64,000 nucleotides of DNA from Paraburkholderia aromaticivorans (GCF_012689525.1 NZ_CP051515.1:3348001-3412000); one strand, 5' to 3'; positions 27,797-37,605 are shown, counted from the stretch's first letter. A program made the numbers and translations. The notes: a model not told the origin generated them from the letters alone.

Positions 27797-28936
27797 GTGA
27801 GACAAATAAGACGCCTCAAGACCGCCGCCATCGTGGGTGGCGCCACCCTCGCGTTGACCTCCGAGCACGCCTCGGCACAGAGCTCGATCATGCTATACGG
27901 CGTCGCCGACGTGAGCGTGCGCTATCTGACCAACTCCAACGCCAAAAACGATGGCCGTCTGTTTATGACGAACGGCGCGATCACCAATAGCCGCTGGGGT
28001 CTGCGCGGCTCGGAAGATCTGGGCGGCGGACTGAAGGCGATCTTCGATCTGGAAAGCGGCATCAACCTGCAGGACGGCTCCGCCTCGGACAGCCAGCGGC
28101 TCTTCAACCGCAATGCCTATCTGGGCCTGAGCAGCCAATACGGCACGCTCACGCTGGGTCGTCAGAAGACGCCGTTGTTCGACCTGCTCGGCGACACCTA
28201 CGACCCGCTCACGGTCGGCAACTACTTCGAGAACTCATGGTTGCCGGGCGCACTCGGCGCGGGGCTTTACGCGGACAACGCCGTGAAATACACCGGCACG
28301 TACAAAGGCCTGACCATGGCCGCGATGTACTCGTTCGGCACCAACTCGGAATCGACCGGCGCCGGCGGTTTCTCCGGCCAGGTGCCGGGCCATCTCGGTG
28401 CCGGCACGATGTACGGCTTCACGTTGTCGTATGTGGCCGGCCCGTTGAGCGTCGCAGGTGGCGTGCAGCAGAACAGCGACAACAGCAATCACAAGCAGAC
28501 CATCTTCAACGCAAACGCGGTGTACGCGTTCAGCACAGCGAAGGTGTACGTCGGCTATCTGCATTCGAAAGACGACACGGGTTTCGTCGACAGCGCGCTG
28601 GCGCAGCAGACGCTCGTGCCCGGCGTCGATATCTTGAAGGGCTCGGGCCGCGTCGACAACGGTCCGTTCGCCGGCGTCACGTGGCAGGCGACGCCCGCGC
28701 TCACGTTGACGGGCGCGGCGTACTACGACCACATGTCCAATGCAGCGATCGGCAACGGACAACGGGGCAGCGGCAATCGCTATACGTTGGTGGCGTTGGC
28801 TGAATACGCCTTGTCCAAGCGCACCGAGGTGTACGGTACGGTCGATTTCGACAAGGTATCGGGCGCTGCCTCGGTCGAATTGCCGGGCAAGAACAAGCAG
28901 ACCGGCGTTGCACTCGGTCTGCGTACGATTTTCTAA
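27797..28936 (+). CDS. Gram-negative porin (OmpC-type, Burkholderia)
   Basis: 379 residues. It starts with GTG 27797 behind AGGAATTCCA. A signal peptide (RLKTAAIVGGATLALTSEHASA) leads to the mature start QSSIMLYGVADVSVRYL. Hallmarks of beta-proteobacterial trimeric porins: SRWGLRGSEDLGGGLKAIFD, NRNAYLGLSSQYGTLTLGRQ, and a terminal beta strand ending in Phe (GVALGLRTIF). It is convergent with a second, more highly expressed-looking porin. Substrate unknown. Confidence 0.9.
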   Translation: MRQIRRLKTAAIVGGATLALTSEHASAQSSIMLYGVADVSVRYLTNSNAKNDGRLFMTNGAITNSRWGLRGSEDLGGGLKAIFDLESGINLQDGSASDSQRLFNRNAYLGLSSQYGTLTLGRQKTPLFDLLGDTYDPLTVGNYFENSWLPGALGAGLYADNAVKYTGTYKGLTMAAMYSFGTNSESTGAGGFSGQVPGHLGAGTMYGFTLSYVAGPLSVAGGVQQNSDNSNHKQTIFNANAVYAFSTAKVYVGYLHSKDDTGFVDSALAQQTLVPGVDILKGSGRVDNGPFAGVTWQATPALTLTGAAYYDHMSNAAIGNGQRGSGNRYTLVALAEYALSKRTEVYGTVDFDKVSGAASVELPGKNKQTGVALGLRTIF

Positions 28937-29014
28937 ACCAGGCAGGGCCACCTGAGCCCTGCAAGGCGCGCGGCATCCGGCATTCACGCCGGGTGCCGAC
29001 CATCGAATCGCGCG

Positions 29015-29050
29015 CGCATAAAAAAAGGTGCCGCGAACGGCACCTTTTCG
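29015..29050. terminator. Bidirectional terminator between convergent porins
   Basis: AAAAGGTGCCG / CGGCACCTTTT stem around a CGAA loop, with A-rich and T-rich flanks on both sides, so it can serve both genes. Confidence 0.85.
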
Positions 29051-29075
29051 TACAACAACCAGCTTCTGCTGAAGC

Positions 29076-30209
29076 TTAGAAGCGGTGACGCAGACCGACC
29101 GTAGCAGCCGTCTGGTTCTTCGACGACGACGGCAGTTGCGTGTTGTCGCCGCTGTAGATCGAAGCGACACCGCCGTCGCCCATTGCGTGCTGGTACACGG
29201 CTTGAGCGTAGACGTCCGTACGACGCGACAGCGAGTAGTCAGCTTGCACGCCGATCTGGTGGTAACGCACCGACTCCGAACCACCGTTCGCGCCAACGCC
29301 GTAGCCCTTGCCGTCCGTGAACGTGTAAGCAACGCCCAGGCCCAGAGCCGGGGTCAGGTTGTACTTGCCGTTGACTTCGTAGTTGTTAGCGCGCAGCGAT
29401 TGCTGGCCAGCCAGGAAGTTGTCCGAACGCGATTGCGTCCATGCCAGACCAACGGTTGCCGGGCCAAAGGAATACGAACCCGCAGCGCCGAATTCACGTT
29501 GACGGAAGTTGCCGACGTTGCCTGCCAGTGCGTTGACGTACGAACCGTCCGAAGCACCCGTGTTACCTGCGCCCGGGTTGTTTTGCTGTGCGTAAGCAGC
29601 GCCCAGGTGCAGACCTTGCCACTGGTATGCAGCACCGACGCTGTATTCGCGGTTGTTTGCGAATGCGCCAGCCTGGTTCGAGAAGCCGTACGTGCCGCCG
29701 AACGAGAAGCCAGCGTAGTTAGCGCTCGCGTACTTGATCGAGTTGTTGACTGCGTAGCCGCCGTTCGTGTTCAGGTTGTCGTTGTTGAACGGGTGCGCGA
29801 AGTACGTACCGCCCCAGCTGCCCGTTGCGGTCAGCGGTGCCAGGTAGTCTTGAGCTGCGTCATATTGACGACCCAGCGTGACCGTACCGAATTGCGCGCT
29901 CGACAGACCGACGAACGCTTGACGGTTGAACATGCCGTTGTTGTTAGCGAACTTGCCGTTGTTGATATTGAAGCCGCTTTCCAACGTGAAGATTGCCTTC
30001 AGACCGCCGCCCAGATCTTCCGAACCGCGCAGACCGAACATGCTTTGGTTGATGCCGCCGCTACCAGCTGCCCACTTGGAATTGTGGTTGACGTTGCTCG
30101 TGTACGTCAGGCCCGCGTCCAGCAGACCATACAGGGTCACGCTGCTTTGTGCGTGAGCGACGGAGGCGAACGATGCGGCAACCGCAACGACGATGAGACT
30201 CTTTTTCAT
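29076..30209 (-). CDS. Major Gram-negative porin
   Basis: 377 residues from ATG 30209, which has AGGAG upstream; the open frame reaches further but the signal peptide starts here (MKKSLIVVAVAASFASVAHA). The mature N-terminus QSSVTLYGLLDAGLTY, FGLRGSEDLGGGLKAIFTLE, and the terminal Phe (ATVGLRHRF) identify a trimeric general porin. Codon use is narrow (AAC, GGC, TAC dominate), as expected of an abundant protein. It has a long AT-rich upstream region. Confidence 0.93.
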   Translation of the reverse strand: MKKSLIVVAVAASFASVAHAQSSVTLYGLLDAGLTYTSNVNHNSKWAAGSGGINQSMFGLRGSEDLGGGLKAIFTLESGFNINNGKFANNNGMFNRQAFVGLSSAQFGTVTLGRQYDAAQDYLAPLTATGSWGGTYFAHPFNNDNLNTNGGYAVNNSIKYASANYAGFSFGGTYGFSNQAGAFANNREYSVGAAYQWQGLHLGAAYAQQNNPGAGNTGASDGSYVNALAGNVGNFRQREFGAAGSYSFGPATVGLAWTQSRSDNFLAGQQSLRANNYEVNGKYNLTPALGLGVAYTFTDGKGYGVGANGGSESVRYHQIGVQADYSLSRRTDVYAQAVYQHAMGDGGVASIYSGDNTQLPSSSKNQTAATVGLRHRF

Positions 30210-31158
30210 GTGGGACTCCTGTTCGATAAATTTACGCGGGGAGCGGGGCCTGCCTCGGCAGCGTGTGCATCGCACCTGTTACCGCCCTGTTAACCGACCC
30301 GTTTCGGATCGGTCGGGCACCCTTGGAACGAAGCGTGAGTGTAGGGGGACGCCCTGGTAGCGACGCCGGCAATTCACGCAACAGGATTTTTCGAAATCAG
30401 CAACAATCAAATTGCCGCAGGCATTAAGTCTTTGTTTTTTCACCATTTATTGCGAAATCATACGGATGTCGCACCTGCTCTGGTCATAAGTAATTTGCAA
30501 CTTCTCAATATTGTCAGTTGTGTGAATGCAACAGCATTTAATAATCCTGACGTAATCGGGTCGGAACAATTAAAAATCACAGGCGTCTGATTGCCCGGAA
30601 ATAAGGCAATTAGGCCGCAGATATTCGACCGGTGTAAATTTATTTTGGAAAAGCGGGAACTTAATTGAATTAATGCAGTCGCTTTGCTCGGGCCGAATTA
30701 GCCCGTGTTAATTGGCCTTGATCATTAACTTCTTTTGCGAGGGCGAATGAATTTGATGGTGTGCTTTTATTCTCGCGCTGTGCAGTAGAACAGCTTGATA
30801 GCGGTGAGGGTCCGTGCGCGCGCCGAATGTGCAGCCTGTTGTGTGCCTGTCGCGCGGAACGGGTGACGGCATGCAGTCCCGGGAAGTGCCCGTAGAGCCC
30901 GCCGCCGTCAGCCGGTCTGAAGGAGTTCGTCGTGCGAGTCCGCACCTTTTGAGGTGTCTTCAGAAAGCCCATGCGTCGAAGAGGAAAGCCTTCAGCACGG
31001 GCATTGCCCGGAGGTGAAATGCGGCGCCAACCGCCGCGTGACAAAAAACCCGTGTTGAAAGCAGATGGCAAACATCGAACAGCCTTCCGCCTCCATTAAA
31101 CGGCACGAGCGTGCCATTTTTTTACACGGAGTTTCCCTAGTTCCCGACAACCACGGCC
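30210..31158. other. Long gene-poor region upstream of the major porin
   Basis: Nearly 950 bases. 30360-30780 is AT-rich relative to the window and probably contains the porin promoter and its control sites; I could not fix -35/-10 boxes with confidence. From 30830 to 31020 the GC content returns and several hairpins are possible, but no riboswitch family is recognised. A 26-codon frame (31019-31099, +) sits right after GGAGGTGAA and may be a small ORF. Confidence 0.5.
31019..31099 (+). CDS. Possible small ORF with near-perfect ribosome site
   Basis: ATG 31019 follows GGAGGTGAA directly and opens a 26-codon frame, very basic (MRRQPPRDKK...). The frame can be extended to an ATG at 30971. No family recognised and no neighbour on that strand. 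The only support is the ribosome-binding sequence. Confidence 0.2.
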   Translation: MRRQPPRDKKPVLKADGKHRTAFRLH

Positions 31159-31332
31159 TTATGCCTTGTCTTGCGACCGCCGGAGCGCCTCGTCGTCCTC
31201 GGGAGAAGCACCCGGCGCGAGCGGATCGATTTCGGGCGACACGCCGGGCAATGGACGCGGTTGCTCGCCGGGTTCATCGAGCGGCTGGTTGGCGGGATCG
31301 GCGACGGGGTCGATGGTGGGATCGGTTTGCAT
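31159..31332 (-). CDS. Small acidic proline-rich hypothetical protein
   Basis: 57 residues from ATG 31332, acidic and proline-rich (MQTDPTIDPVADPANQPLDE, RPLPGVSPEIDPLAPG, PEDDEALRRS). It looks intrinsically disordered. Short proteins of this style occur in Burkholderia genomes as hypotheticals. The function is unknown. The 89-codon frame on the other strand over the same bases is less plausible. Confidence 0.5.
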   Translation of the reverse strand: MQTDPTIDPVADPANQPLDEPGEQPRPLPGVSPEIDPLAPGASPEDDEALRRSQDKA

Positions 31333-32165
31333 GATGAGCGTCCTGAGGATGGGAATGTCTCCCAACGTTCAGCCCGCAACGGCTATTCCCGAAGTCCCGG
31401 CGCTGCGGCCGAACTGCCGGGCCTTCGCGTGATCGTCTCGATCGGTTGATTTCCGGCTGTAGAAATTGCCCCAATGTGTGGAGAAACTTTCAACGCCGAA
31501 TCGCACGACTGCGTACGCCGCGCTATGTCACGAGACTATTGACGATCGAGCCGCGAGCGCGGCATCTCGCCGGTCGCCCCGGTCAGGAACGGCTCCAGCC
31601 CGAACAGCCAGGCAAAACAGAACGTGACGCACGCCAACGCGTTGGTATGACGTTCCGGCGCGCTTCCGCAATCGCTTTCCAGCGGCGTAGGCAACAAGGG
31701 TTGCGTCTGGACAAACTCAGTAGCGGTGTGGTCGGGTCGCATGGTCGTTCTCGTTATTGATATGGTTTGGAAGCCGAACTCATGCAAACGACGTGCCACT
31801 CTCGTTGAGCGGACTTTGGGCCGACTGGTACTCAGATTAGCGCCGCTATCGCGATGGAGTCTGTGCGCCAGAGCGCCAAACGGAAGCCAGCAAATGACGA
31901 GACGGATCCCGAAGATGACGGATTAAATCGAATGGAGTTTGCGCCGGCAAGGGCGGGAGGAGTGACGATATTGCCGCGCCGCGAAATGGGTTGCTCAACA
32001 CGCTCGCTTGAATTCGCAGCGTTCAATCTCAAGCGCTTATGAATGCAGCCCATACAGCGACGAACACCTTTCATCCAACAGGATAGAGATCCGTGGCGCA
32101 AAGATTAATAGCGGAACGGAAGTGACATATTGCCGCGCCCCAATATCCGCTTCACGCCATATAAA
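31333..32165. other. Gene-poor mosaic region before the tRNA
   Basis: About 830 bases with only short, unrelated open frames on both strands, none with a recognisable family or ribosome site. It lies immediately 3' of a tRNA gene, a place where islands often insert, but I see no integrase or flanking direct repeat. Possibly decayed mobile DNA. Confidence 0.4.
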
Positions 32166-32194
32166 CAAAAAGGGTTCCGACATTATCGGAACCC
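32166..32194 (-). terminator. Terminator of the tRNA transcript
   Basis: On the minus strand GGGTTCCGA, a 5-base loop, TCGGAACCC, then TTTTTG: a perfect 9-bp stem 14 bases after the tRNA CCA end. Confidence 0.9.
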
Positions 32195-32208
32195 TTTCTT
32201 TGCATCGA

Positions 32209-32296
32209 TGGTGGGCCGGGTCGGATTCGAACCGACGGTGTCCTTTCGGAGGCGGATTATGAGTCCGCTGCCTGCAACCAGCACGGCGTCCGGCCC
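32209..32296 (-). tRNA. Class II tRNA with CAU anticodon (annotated Met/Ile2-like; identity uncertain)
   Basis: 88 nt including an encoded CCA. Acceptor stem GGGCCGG/CCGGCCC, discriminator A73. The D-stem is GCC(G)/GGC. Anticodon stem GCGGA/TCCGC has the loop CTCATAA, so the anticodon is CAU. The variable arm is a real hairpin TCC-GAAA-GGA, and the T-arm is GTCGG-TTCGAAT-CCGAC. All stems are perfect. A long variable arm belongs to Leu/Ser/Tyr tRNAs, whereas CAU belongs to Met, fMet and Ile2, which are class I. Position 8 is A and position 14 is U, the reverse of the near-universal U8-A14. It could be Ile2-like, Leu-like or non-translational. Confidence 0.85.
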
Positions 32297-32297
32297 A

Positions 32298-32328
32298 AGA
32301 AAAAAGACCCGGTCATGAAGGCCGGGCC
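32298..32328 (-). terminator. Terminator-like hairpin just 5' of the tRNA
   Basis: On the minus strand GGCCCGG, a 9-base loop, CCGGGTC, then TTTTTTC, ending two bases before the tRNA 5' end. It could stop rpoD read-through; if so the tRNA would need its promoter within this short segment, which is odd. Confidence 0.65.
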
Positions 32329-32355
32329 TATTCGTTGATTGGCCGACATACTACA

Positions 32356-32413
32356 CGAAAAAGGGGCCTTCGCAACCGCTTCGCTACGGCGAAACAACCG
32401 CGAGGCCCCCTTC
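32356..32413 (-). terminator. rpoD terminator
   Basis: A large imperfect hairpin on the minus strand (GGGGCCTCGC with GCGAAGGCCCC, plus an inner TTCGC/GCGAA stem) is followed by TTTTTC. It lies 40 bases after the rpoD stop. Confidence 0.75.
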
Positions 32414-32452
32414 AAAACCGCTACATCATTTGCAACCCAACGCCAGCTTCGA

Positions 32453-34858
32453 TCAATTCCCTTCGAGGAACGACTTCAGCTTGTCCGAACGGCTCGGGTG
32501 GCGCAGCTTGCGCAGCGCCTTCGCCTCGATCTGACGAATCCGTTCACGCGTCACGTCGAACTGCTTGCCGACTTCTTCGAGCGTGTGATCGGTGCTCATC
32601 TCGATACCGAAACGCATGCGCAGCACCTTCGCTTCACGCGGCGTCAGCGAGTCGAGCACGTCCTTCACGACATCGCGCATGCTGGCATGCAGAGCTGCGT
32701 CGGCCGGCGCAACCGTGTTGTTGTCTTCGATGAAGTCGCCTAGATGCGAATCGTCGTCGTCACCGATCGGCGTTTCCATCGAGATCGGCTCCTTCGCGAT
32801 CTTCATGATCTTGCGGATCTTGTCTTCCGGCATTTCCATCTTCTCGGCCAGCGTTGCCGGATCCGGCTCCAGACCGGTTTCCTGCAGAATCTGACGCGAG
32901 ATGCGGTTCATCTTGTTGATCGTTTCGATCATGTGAACCGGAATCCGGATCGTGCGCGCCTGGTCGGCGATCGAACGCGTAATGGCCTGACGGATCCACC
33001 ACGTTGCATATGTGGAGAACTTGTAGCCACGACGGTATTCGAACTTGTCCACCGCCTTCATCAGACCAATGTTGCCTTCCTGAATCAGGTCGAGGAACTG
33101 CAGACCACGGTTCGTGTACTTCTTCGCGATCGAGATCACGAGACGCAAGTTCGCCTCGGTCATTTCGCGCTTCGCCTGACGGGCCTTCAGTTCACCCGCC
33201 GCCATCTGACGGTTGGTTTCCTTCAGGTCCTTCAGCGGCAGCACGACGCGCGCTTGCAGATCCAGCAGACGTTGCTGCTGTTCGCGAATGGCCGGAATGT
33301 TCCGCGTGAGGATCGCGCTATAACCATGACCTTCACCGACGATCTTGTCGGCCCACTCGAGGTCCGTTTCGCTGCCCGGGAAACGCGCGATGAATTCCGC
33401 ACGCGGCATGCCGCACTTATCGACCACCGTGTGCAGGATCTGACGCTCGACCTGACGCACTTCGTCCACTTGCGCGCGCAGCGTGTCGCACAGACGCTCG
33501 ACGGTGCGCGCGGTGAAGCGGATCGTCATGAGCTCGTTCTGGATCGTTTCCTGTGCCTTCAGATACGACTTGGACTTGTAGCCTTCCTTCTCGAACGCGC
33601 GACGCATCTTGTCGAACCATTCGCTGATCATCGCGAATTTTTCGAGCGACGCACGCTTGAGCGCTTCCATCTGCGCTGCGTTGGCCGTAGCTTGCGCCGT
33701 GCCGTCGTCTTCTTCCTCGTCTTCTTCCGAGTCCTCTTCGACTTCCTCGTCTTCGCTCTCGATCGCTTCCGCTTCTTGCGCGGAGAAGCCGTCCGCGTCT
33801 TCCGCGTTGGCGTCGATCAGGCCGTCGACCAGTTCATCGATGCGAATTTCCTCATTCGCGACGCGCTCCGCCATCGCCAGGATGTCGGCGATCGTGGTCG
33901 GGCATGCGGAGATGGCCATCACCATGTGCTTCAGGCCGTCTTCGATCCGCTTGGCGATTTCGATTTCGCCTTCGCGCGTGAGCAGTTCAACCGTGCCCAT
34001 TTCACGCATGTACATGCGGACCGGGTCGGTGGTGCGACCGAATTCCGAGTCGACGGTGGACAGCGCGACTTCCGCTTCCTCTTCCACTTCGTCGTCCGAC
34101 GAAGCCGCCGGGGCGTTGTCGTTCAGCAGCAGCGTTTCAGCGTCCGGGGCCTGTTCGTACACCGCCACGCCCATGTCGTTGAACGTGCTGATGATGCCTT
34201 CGATCGCCTCGGTCTCGGTGAAGTTGTCCGGCAGGTGGTCGTTGATTTCAGCGTACGTCAGGAAGCCGCGCTCCTTGCCGAGTTTGATCAGCGCGCGCAG
34301 TTTGGAGCGGCGCTCCTCGAGTTCCTCGACCGTGCCCGGCTGTGACGACGCGAAAGCGTCTTTCAGCAGCGCTTTTTCCTTTGCACGACGGTCGCGAGCC
34401 TTGGCCTTTTCCACCTTGGCCGGAGCAGCAGCCGCGGGGGTTTCTTCGCTTTGGGTTGCGTCGTCATCGACGGGTACTTCGTTCAGCTTTTTCGTCATGG
34501 AGTTCGCCGTACCGGCTGTAGTCTCGACTCGCGGCTGGTGGACGCCAGCCGGTTGAACCGTGGATACTGGAACCTCGCGCACTGCCGCATCGTCCTGCGC
34601 GGCAGCCGCTTCCCTTGCGCTTCTGACACCCGACCCCTTCGTGGCCGGTACTGCTACAGCTTTCGTCGCCTGGACCGGCTCCGCTCGCGCAGCCGAAGTG
34701 GTCGAGGACTTCTTCCCGGCAACCGGTGCAACACTGACCGCAGACGCTTTTCTGGCGGAAGAAACTAACCTGGCTTCGGTGACCTTTCTGGTCGGCTCCC
34801 TGGAGCTTGTGTCCGTCGTTTTCTTTCCACCCGTCGTTCCGCCCGCAGTCTTTGCCAT
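32453..34858 (-). CDS. rpoD: RNA polymerase primary sigma factor RpoD (sigma-70)
   Basis: 801 residues. The N-terminal ~150 residues are a Lys/Ala/Thr/Pro-rich extension, longer than the E. coli form, as in other Burkholderia. Region 1.1 follows, then the acidic insert at ~365-385 ([18 protein letters not shown]). Region 2 contains [20 protein letters not shown], for -10 recognition and melting. Region 4 near the C-terminus has the [23 protein letters not shown]. It recruits core polymerase to housekeeping promoters. Last protein gene of the rpsU-yqeY-dnaG-rpoD macromolecular-synthesis block. Confidence 0.98.
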   Translation of the reverse strand: MAKTAGGTTGGKKTTDTSSREPTRKVTEARLVSSARKASAVSVAPVAGKKSSTTSAARAEPVQATKAVAVPATKGSGVRSAREAAAAQDDAAVREVPVSTVQPAGVHQPRVETTAGTANSMTKKLNEVPVDDDATQSEETPAAAAPAKVEKAKARDRRAKEKALLKDAFASSQPGTVEELEERRSKLRALIKLGKERGFLTYAEINDHLPDNFTETEAIEGIISTFNDMGVAVYEQAPDAETLLLNDNAPAASSDDEVEEEAEVALSTVDSEFGRTTDPVRMYMREMGTVELLTREGEIEIAKRIEDGLKHMVMAISACPTTIADILAMAERVANEEIRIDELVDGLIDANAEDADGFSAQEAEAIESEDEEVEEDSEEDEEEDDGTAQATANAAQMEALKRASLEKFAMISEWFDKMRRAFEKEGYKSKSYLKAQETIQNELMTIRFTARTVERLCDTLRAQVDEVRQVERQILHTVVDKCGMPRAEFIARFPGSETDLEWADKIVGEGHGYSAILTRNIPAIREQQQRLLDLQARVVLPLKDLKETNRQMAAGELKARQAKREMTEANLRLVISIAKKYTNRGLQFLDLIQEGNIGLMKAVDKFEYRRGYKFSTYATWWIRQAITRSIADQARTIRIPVHMIETINKMNRISRQILQETGLEPDPATLAEKMEMPEDKIRKIMKIAKEPISMETPIGDDDDSHLGDFIEDNNTVAPADAALHASMRDVVKDVLDSLTPREAKVLRMRFGIEMSTDHTLEEVGKQFDVTRERIRQIEAKALRKLRHPSRSDKLKSFLEGN

Positions 34859-34971
34859 CGCATCGCCTTTTCGCCTTTGCTAGGAAAACTTTTCGCTTTT
34901 GCTAGGAAAACCCTTGAAAAACAACCCGCTGGAAACCTTTTATTATAGCACTCAGGCTTCCTGCGTTCCGC

Positions 34972-36843
34972 CTACAGCCCGAGCTGGCGCTTCATGTCAG
35001 ACCGCTTCCGATTGAGCTCCGAAAGCTCCGCAAACTCCTCCGGTGTGTGCCGGGATTGCCGTGAAAGCTGCTCGAGACGATCACAGTAAGCGTCATACCG
35101 CATCTTCAGGATCGCCGCCTTCAGTTCCTCTCCAACGATCCGTTCCTGCTCGCGCCGTTCCTCGATGACGGTCGCATCTTCCGGGTCCTTCAGCAGCAAA
35201 TCCCGGACGTTTTCATCATAGTCTAGAATTTTGCGAAAGATTTCCTCGAAAGTTGGGGCGTTCGCGCCGTTTCGCAATAGGTCGGACAACAACTGAAACT
35301 CCGCCGAATCGCCCAGCGCACGCGCGTGCGTCGTCACTTCCTCGAACAGTTCACCGTGCCGCGTGACCGTGAGCAACGCCTGTTCAGCCTCTTCGTCCAG
35401 CACGCCCACCGTGCGCGGATACATCACCAGATTGCGCAGCGTTTTTTCCTCGATCCCGGTCACACTGCGCCGGTCTTTGCGGGCCGGCGCGGCGCGGGCG
35501 GCCGCCGCGATTCGGGAATCGACCTCGCACAGCGCGGCGACTTCGTCGAATGGCACGTCGAGCCGGTCGGCGAACATATGCATGATCTGCGCGCGCAGCG
35601 CATTGGCCGGCAGCGCCTGCAGCAGCGGCTTGGCGTCGAACAGCGCGCGGGCGCGGCCTTCCGGCTGATCCAGCTCCTTGCCGGTCAGCACCTCGTTCAG
35701 CATGAACTGCGACAGCGGCATGGCCCGCTCGACCTGCTCGGCGAAGGCCTCGGTGCCGTATTCACGCACATAGCTGTCCGGATCGTGCTCGGACGGCAAA
35801 AACAGGAACCGGATGGTCCGGTTGTCGGCCGCGTGCGGCAAACAGGCATCCAGCGCACGGCGAGCAGCGCGCCGGCCGGCCGAATCGCCATCGAAACTGA
35901 AGATGACCGTGTCGGTCTGGCGCATCAGTTTCTGCACATGAATCGGCGTGCAGGCCGTGCCGAGCGTGGCGACCGCGTTCTGAAACCCCAATTGGGCCAG
36001 CGCGACCACGTCCATGTAGCCCTCCACGACCAACACGTAGTGCTGTTCGCGGATCGCCAGACGCGCCTCGAACAGCCCGTACAGCTCGCTGCCTTTGTTA
36101 AATAATGGCGTTTCGGGCGAATTCAAATATTTGGGCTCGCCGCTGTCCAGCACGCGGCCGCCGAAGCCGATCACCTGCCCCTTCACATTACGTATCGGGA
36201 ACATGATCCGCTCGCGAAAGCGGTCGTACCGGCGGTTCTGGCCCTGAGCGTCGGACTTTTCGCTGACGATCACCAACCCCGATTCGACCAGCGAATCGTC
36301 GCGGTAGTTCGGAAAGGCCGGTTCGAGGTTCTGCCAGCCGTCCGGGGCGTAGCCGAGTCCGAAACGGGCTGCGATCTCGCCGGTCAAGCCGCGCTTCTTC
36401 AGATACTGGATCGCGACCGGCGCGCTGCGCAGTTGCTTGCGATAGAAGTCGCAGGCGGTCTGCATGACATCGGAAAGCGCGGTGGTGACTGCTTTGGACG
36501 CCGCCGGCGCATAGCCACCGCCTGAGCCGCCGCCGCCATATCCCGGCGATGGTTCATTGGGCACGGTCAAGCCGACCGACTGCGCCAGTTCGTTGACCGC
36601 TTCCGGAAACGAGGAACCGGCATGCTCCATCAGAAACCCGATGGCCGTACCATGCGCGCCGCAGCCGAAGCAGTGATAGAACTGTTTAGTCGGACTAACC
36701 GTAAACGAAGGGCTTTTCTCGTTGTGGAACGGGCACAGCCCCATGAAGTTCGCGCCGCCCTTTTTCAACTGCACATACCGGCCGACCACGTCGACGATAT
36801 CGACGCGGTTGAGCAGGTCCTGCAGGAATGACGGTGGAATCAC
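34972..36843 (-). CDS. dnaG: DNA primase
   Basis: Synthesises RNA primers at the replication fork with DnaB helicase. The preferred start is GTG 36843 (MIPPSFLQDLLNRVDIVDVV); an ORF extension to 36900 is not typical. The CHC2 zinc-binding motif has C37, H40, C58 and C61 (CPFH, CFGCG). The TOPRIM catalytic core shows VVEGYMDVVAL and FSFDGDSAG near residues 255-320. A C-terminal helicase-interaction region follows. 623 residues, standard length. It is 113 bases upstream of rpoD and about 80 bases downstream of yqeY. Confidence 0.97.
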   Translation of the reverse strand: MIPPSFLQDLLNRVDIVDVVGRYVQLKKGGANFMGLCPFHNEKSPSFTVSPTKQFYHCFGCGAHGTAIGFLMEHAGSSFPEAVNELAQSVGLTVPNEPSPGYGGGGSGGGYAPAASKAVTTALSDVMQTACDFYRKQLRSAPVAIQYLKKRGLTGEIAARFGLGYAPDGWQNLEPAFPNYRDDSLVESGLVIVSEKSDAQGQNRRYDRFRERIMFPIRNVKGQVIGFGGRVLDSGEPKYLNSPETPLFNKGSELYGLFEARLAIREQHYVLVVEGYMDVVALAQLGFQNAVATLGTACTPIHVQKLMRQTDTVIFSFDGDSAGRRAARRALDACLPHAADNRTIRFLFLPSEHDPDSYVREYGTEAFAEQVERAMPLSQFMLNEVLTGKELDQPEGRARALFDAKPLLQALPANALRAQIMHMFADRLDVPFDEVAALCEVDSRIAAAARAAPARKDRRSVTGIEEKTLRNLVMYPRTVGVLDEEAEQALLTVTRHGELFEEVTTHARALGDSAEFQLLSDLLRNGANAPTFEEIFRKILDYDENVRDLLLKDPEDATVIEERREQERIVGEELKAAILKMRYDAYCDRLEQLSRQSRHTPEEFAELSELNRKRSDMKRQLGL

Positions 36844-36923
36844 AGTAAATGACGCTGCCTTAAAAAACTCAACGCCGCGCACGCCGTCGAAAAACAGCAT
36901 GCACGACGCGAAAATACGGAAAT

Positions 36924-37370
36924 TTACTTCGCGAGCGCGGCTTTGACTTGCGCCGAAACAGCGGTCATGTCGGCGCGGCCGGCCAGCTTCGACTTGAGCA
37001 CGCCCATCACCTTGCCCATGTCCTGCGGTCCGTTTGCGCCGGTTTGCGCCACCGCGGCCTGGACTTCGGCAACGATCTCCGCCTCGGACATCTGTTCCGG
37101 CATATAAGCAGACAAGATCGCCAGCTCGGCCTTTTCCTTGTCGGCCAGGTCGGTGCGGCCAGCGGCTTCGAACTGGCTGATCGAGTCCTTGCGCTGCTTG
37201 ATCATCTTGTCGATGACAGCGGTGATCGCGGTGTCGTCGAGCGTGATGCGCTCGTCGACTTCGCGCTGCTTGATCGCGGCGAGCAGCAGGCGGACCGTGC
37301 CGAGGCGCTCGGTCTCACGTGCCCGCATGGCGGCCTTCATATCGTCGTTGATCCGGTCCTTGAGACTCAT
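36924..37370 (-). CDS. yqeY: GatB/YqeY domain-containing protein
   Basis: 148 residues of the YqeY family (SLKDRINDDMKAAMRARETE, RLGTVRLLLAAIKQREVDER, ILSAYMPEQMSE). The fold matches the C-terminal tRNA-binding tail of GatB, and stand-alone YqeY may assist tRNA-dependent amidation, but its role is not settled. ATG 37370 with AGGTGAG upstream; a GTG at 37373 is alternative. It sits between rpsU and dnaG as in many beta-proteobacteria. Confidence 0.9.
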   Translation of the reverse strand: MSLKDRINDDMKAAMRARETERLGTVRLLLAAIKQREVDERITLDDTAITAVIDKMIKQRKDSISQFEAAGRTDLADKEKAELAILSAYMPEQMSEAEIVAEVQAAVAQTGANGPQDMGKVMGVLKSKLAGRADMTAVSAQVKAALAK

Positions 37371-37605
37371 CACTCACCTGAATGCGTTGGAATTTGAAAA
37401 ACCGGCCAGACTCACCACCTCAACACGCGCATCAACACGAATACCCGCTTGGGACTGCTTCCTCAAGCGGGTTGGCACACTGTGCGTTGTGATTGCGACC
37501 CTGCCGGCTGGCCCGAAGGGCCGTGTTTTCCGTGATGGCACCTGTCGCGCCCTCACCGGTTGGATGTCGCCGCTCCGTTAAACGGGAACCGCGGCAACGC
37601 CAGAA

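Noticed and set aside
30670..31071. 133-codon ORF on the - strand upstream of the porin
   Set aside because: No family resemblance, mixed composition, no ribosome site.
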